The position numbers and the translations under genes were made by a program. This document shows, piece after piece, positions 7,599 to 8,419 of a stretch of DNA of 8,419 nt. The notes under the pieces are model-generated. The model was not told the origin of the DNA and ran no database searches. It was given only the letters and a program-made list of their open reading frames with translations. Each line of letters opens with the position of its first letter. Within the stretch, counting starts at the first letter, position 1. Source of the stretch: an uncultured Maritalea sp. (GTDB lineage Bacteria; Pseudomonadota; Alphaproteobacteria; Rhizobiales; Devosiaceae); assembly GCA_913055925.1 (NCBI GenBank), contig CAJXLH010000109.1, positions 1 to 8,419 on the forward strand, given 5' to 3'.

Positions 7599-7612
7599 TT
7601 GATAAGAAACAA
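7599..7612. promoter_or_regulatory. Possible FNR-type operator, box 2 (one mismatch)
   Basis: TTGATAAGAAACAA has a perfect left half-site and one mismatch (AACAA for ATCAA) in the right half. Its centre at 7605.5 is 63 bp from that of box 1, about six helical turns, so both would lie on the same DNA face. It lies upstream of the rightward regulator, where a start near 7642-7647 is possible; a weak TACTAT hexamer sits at 7630-7635. The match is less secure than boxes 1 and 3 and could be chance in AT-rich DNA. Confidence 0.45.
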
Positions 7613-7669
7613 ATGCTTGGCACGACGATTACTATTGCAAGCGTTCGACAAAAATGCTCAAAATGTTTC

Positions 7670-7683
7670 TTGATAATTGTCAA
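7670..7683. promoter_or_regulatory. FNR-type operator, box 3, just upstream of the regulator start
   Basis: TTGATAATTGTCAA fits TTGAY-N4-RTCAA, with TTGAT on the left and GTCAA on the right. It ends 4 bp before the ribosome site AGGAAGG (7688-7694) and 14 bp before ATG 7698. A protein bound here would sit at or downstream of any plausible regulator start site, the position expected of autorepression rather than activation. The palindrome is observed; the repression is inferred. Confidence 0.65.
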
Positions 7684-7697
7684 TCCCAGGAAGGTGT

Positions 7698-8393
7698 ATG
7701 CGACCGGAAGATAGAGAACAGATTCGTCGGCTCAATATATTTGAAGGCATGGATGACGAGAATTTCGACGAACTCATTCGCGCTTCGTATTTGCAGACAT
7801 TTCCGGCGCAAATGGAGTTGATAACCGAAGGTGAGCCAGCCGATTTTCTGCACATTGTTATTGAAGGCTGCGTTGAATTGTTCGCGCAAGCCAATGGCCG
7901 AGAAAGCACCATGGCCATGGTCTACCCGGTCAATTCATTCATTCTCGCTGCAATTTTGAAAGATGCCGTATACCTAATGTCGGCACGCACTAACAAAAAA
8001 TCGCGGGTCCTGATGATCCCCGCCATCAATGTGCGGCGCATATTCGATACTGACCCTGCTTTTTCCAAAGCTATGGTGGTGGAGCTGTCCAACTGCTATC
8101 GCAGCGTTGTTAAGGACCACAAAAACATCAAGCTGCGTACATCGGTTGAACGGCTTGCCAATCGTTTGTTGCGTTACCGAATTGCACAACAAACGGACGA
8201 CATCACGCTGCCTTATGACAAAAAGCTGTTGGCTTCGAACCTTGGCATGACGCCGGAAAATCTATCGCGCGCTTTCAATACGCTTAAGCCATATGGGGTA
8301 CGCGTTGATGGCAACAAGATTTCGATCACAGACGTTGACGAACTTGCCAATTTTGCGAAACCTACGCCTCTTATTGACGACCAGTCGGTTTAA
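7698..8393 (+). CDS. narR: Crp/Fnr-family transcription regulator, NarR-like, lacking the FNR Fe-S cysteines (231 aa)
   Basis: This is a two-domain Crp/Fnr-type activator. Residues about 15-115 form the cyclic-nucleotide-binding-like beta-roll (FPAQMELITEGEPADFLHIVIEGCVELF), about 117-145 the dimer helix, and about 150-215 the winged helix-turn-helix. The recognition helix MTPENLSRAF has Glu187, Ser190 and Arg191, matching the E-x-x-S-R of FNR that reads TTGAT half-sites. Only Cys58 and Cys133 are present and there is no N-terminal cysteine cluster, so an FNR-type oxygen-sensing [4Fe-4S] centre is unlikely. The CRP cAMP-binding motif is also absent. Position beside narK and lack of cysteines resemble Paracoccus NarR, reported to activate narKGHJI in response to nitrate or nitrite; the symbol rests on this analogy. 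ATG 7698 is preferred because AGGAAGG (7688-7694) precedes it; a TTG at 7677 in the same frame would fall inside box 3. DNR-like or other Crp/Fnr paralogues remain possible. Confidence 0.85.
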   Translation: MRPEDREQIRRLNIFEGMDDENFDELIRASYLQTFPAQMELITEGEPADFLHIVIEGCVELFAQANGRESTMAMVYPVNSFILAAILKDAVYLMSARTNKKSRVLMIPAINVRRIFDTDPAFSKAMVVELSNCYRSVVKDHKNIKLRTSVERLANRLLRYRIAQQTDDITLPYDKKLLASNLGMTPENLSRAFNTLKPYGVRVDGNKISITDVDELANFAKPTPLIDDQSV

Positions 8394-8405
8394 AGGAAAA
8401 ACGCC

Positions 8406-8419
8406 ATGAGAAAGTTCGA
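8406..8419 (+). CDS. Start of an unidentified gene downstream of the regulator (partial)
   Basis: An ATG at 8406-8408 opens a frame reading MRKF before the window ends. AAAGGA (8392-8397) gives an 8-nt spacer and overlaps the regulator stop codon TAA (8391-8393). The 12-nt gap implies co-transcription with the regulator. Four codons are too few to identify the product; a basic start such as MRK fits a signal peptide or membrane protein as well as many others. Confidence 0.6.

Noticed and set aside
7618..7638. TGGCACG followed by TTGC, resembling a sigma-54 promoter upstream of the regulator
   Set aside because: The gap between TGGCACG and TTGC is 10 bases instead of the usual 4, so the -24/-12 spacing is wrong.
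7677..7697. TTG start at 7677 for the regulator, adding seven residues including a cysteine
   Set aside because: The codon lies inside operator box 3 without an upstream ribosome site; AGGAAGG before ATG 7698 is better placed. The extra cysteine alone could not build an FNR cluster.
1..8419. Mobile elements, CRISPR arrays, tRNA or rRNA genes
   Set aside because: No transposase, direct-repeat array, tRNA-like cloverleaf or rRNA sequence was seen. Coding density and gene order are those of an ordinary nar operon.

Overview
This window is most of a respiratory nitrate reductase locus: a leftward operon narK1-narK2-narG-narH, with narH cut by the left edge, and a divergent Crp/Fnr-family regulator on the right. 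The gene set, the NarK1 plus NarK2 transporter pair, the adjacent cysteine-poor FNR-like regulator (NarR-like) and the moderate GC content suggest a denitrifying or nitrate-respiring alphaproteobacterium, perhaps marine. That assignment comes from remembered family resemblance and gene order, not from a database search.

Layout. Positions 1-515 (-): first 171 codons of narH, the Fe-S electron-transfer beta subunit. 515-4252 (-): complete narG, the molybdenum catalytic subunit; its stop shares one base with the narH start. 4253-4324: short gap with a perfect 10-bp hairpin. 4325-5941 (-): narK2, a nitrate/nitrite antiporter-type MFS protein with a GTG start. 5942-6024: gap with two hairpins. 6025-7440 (-): narK1, a nitrate/proton symporter-type MFS protein. 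7441-7697: divergent intergenic region of 257 bp with three FNR-type palindromes. 7698-8393 (+): the FNR-family regulator. 8406-8419 (+): first codons of another gene, probably co-transcribed with the regulator.

How the genes work together. NarK1 and NarK2 bring nitrate into the cytoplasm and exchange it for nitrite. NarGH, with NarJ and NarI presumably beyond the left edge, reduces nitrate to nitrite with quinol electrons on the cytoplasmic face of the membrane. The regulator lacks the FNR cysteine set but keeps the FNR-type recognition helix. It probably acts with a true FNR on the TTGAY-N4-RTCAA sites between it and narK1 and may control its own gene.

Nothing here looks like a wholly undescribed system. 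The points most worth a second look are the three-box divergent control region, the two extra hydrophobic segments in the centre of NarK2, the unfused NarK1/NarK2 pair with a charged NarK1 tail, and a hairpin before narG that could compete with pairing of the narG ribosome binding site.
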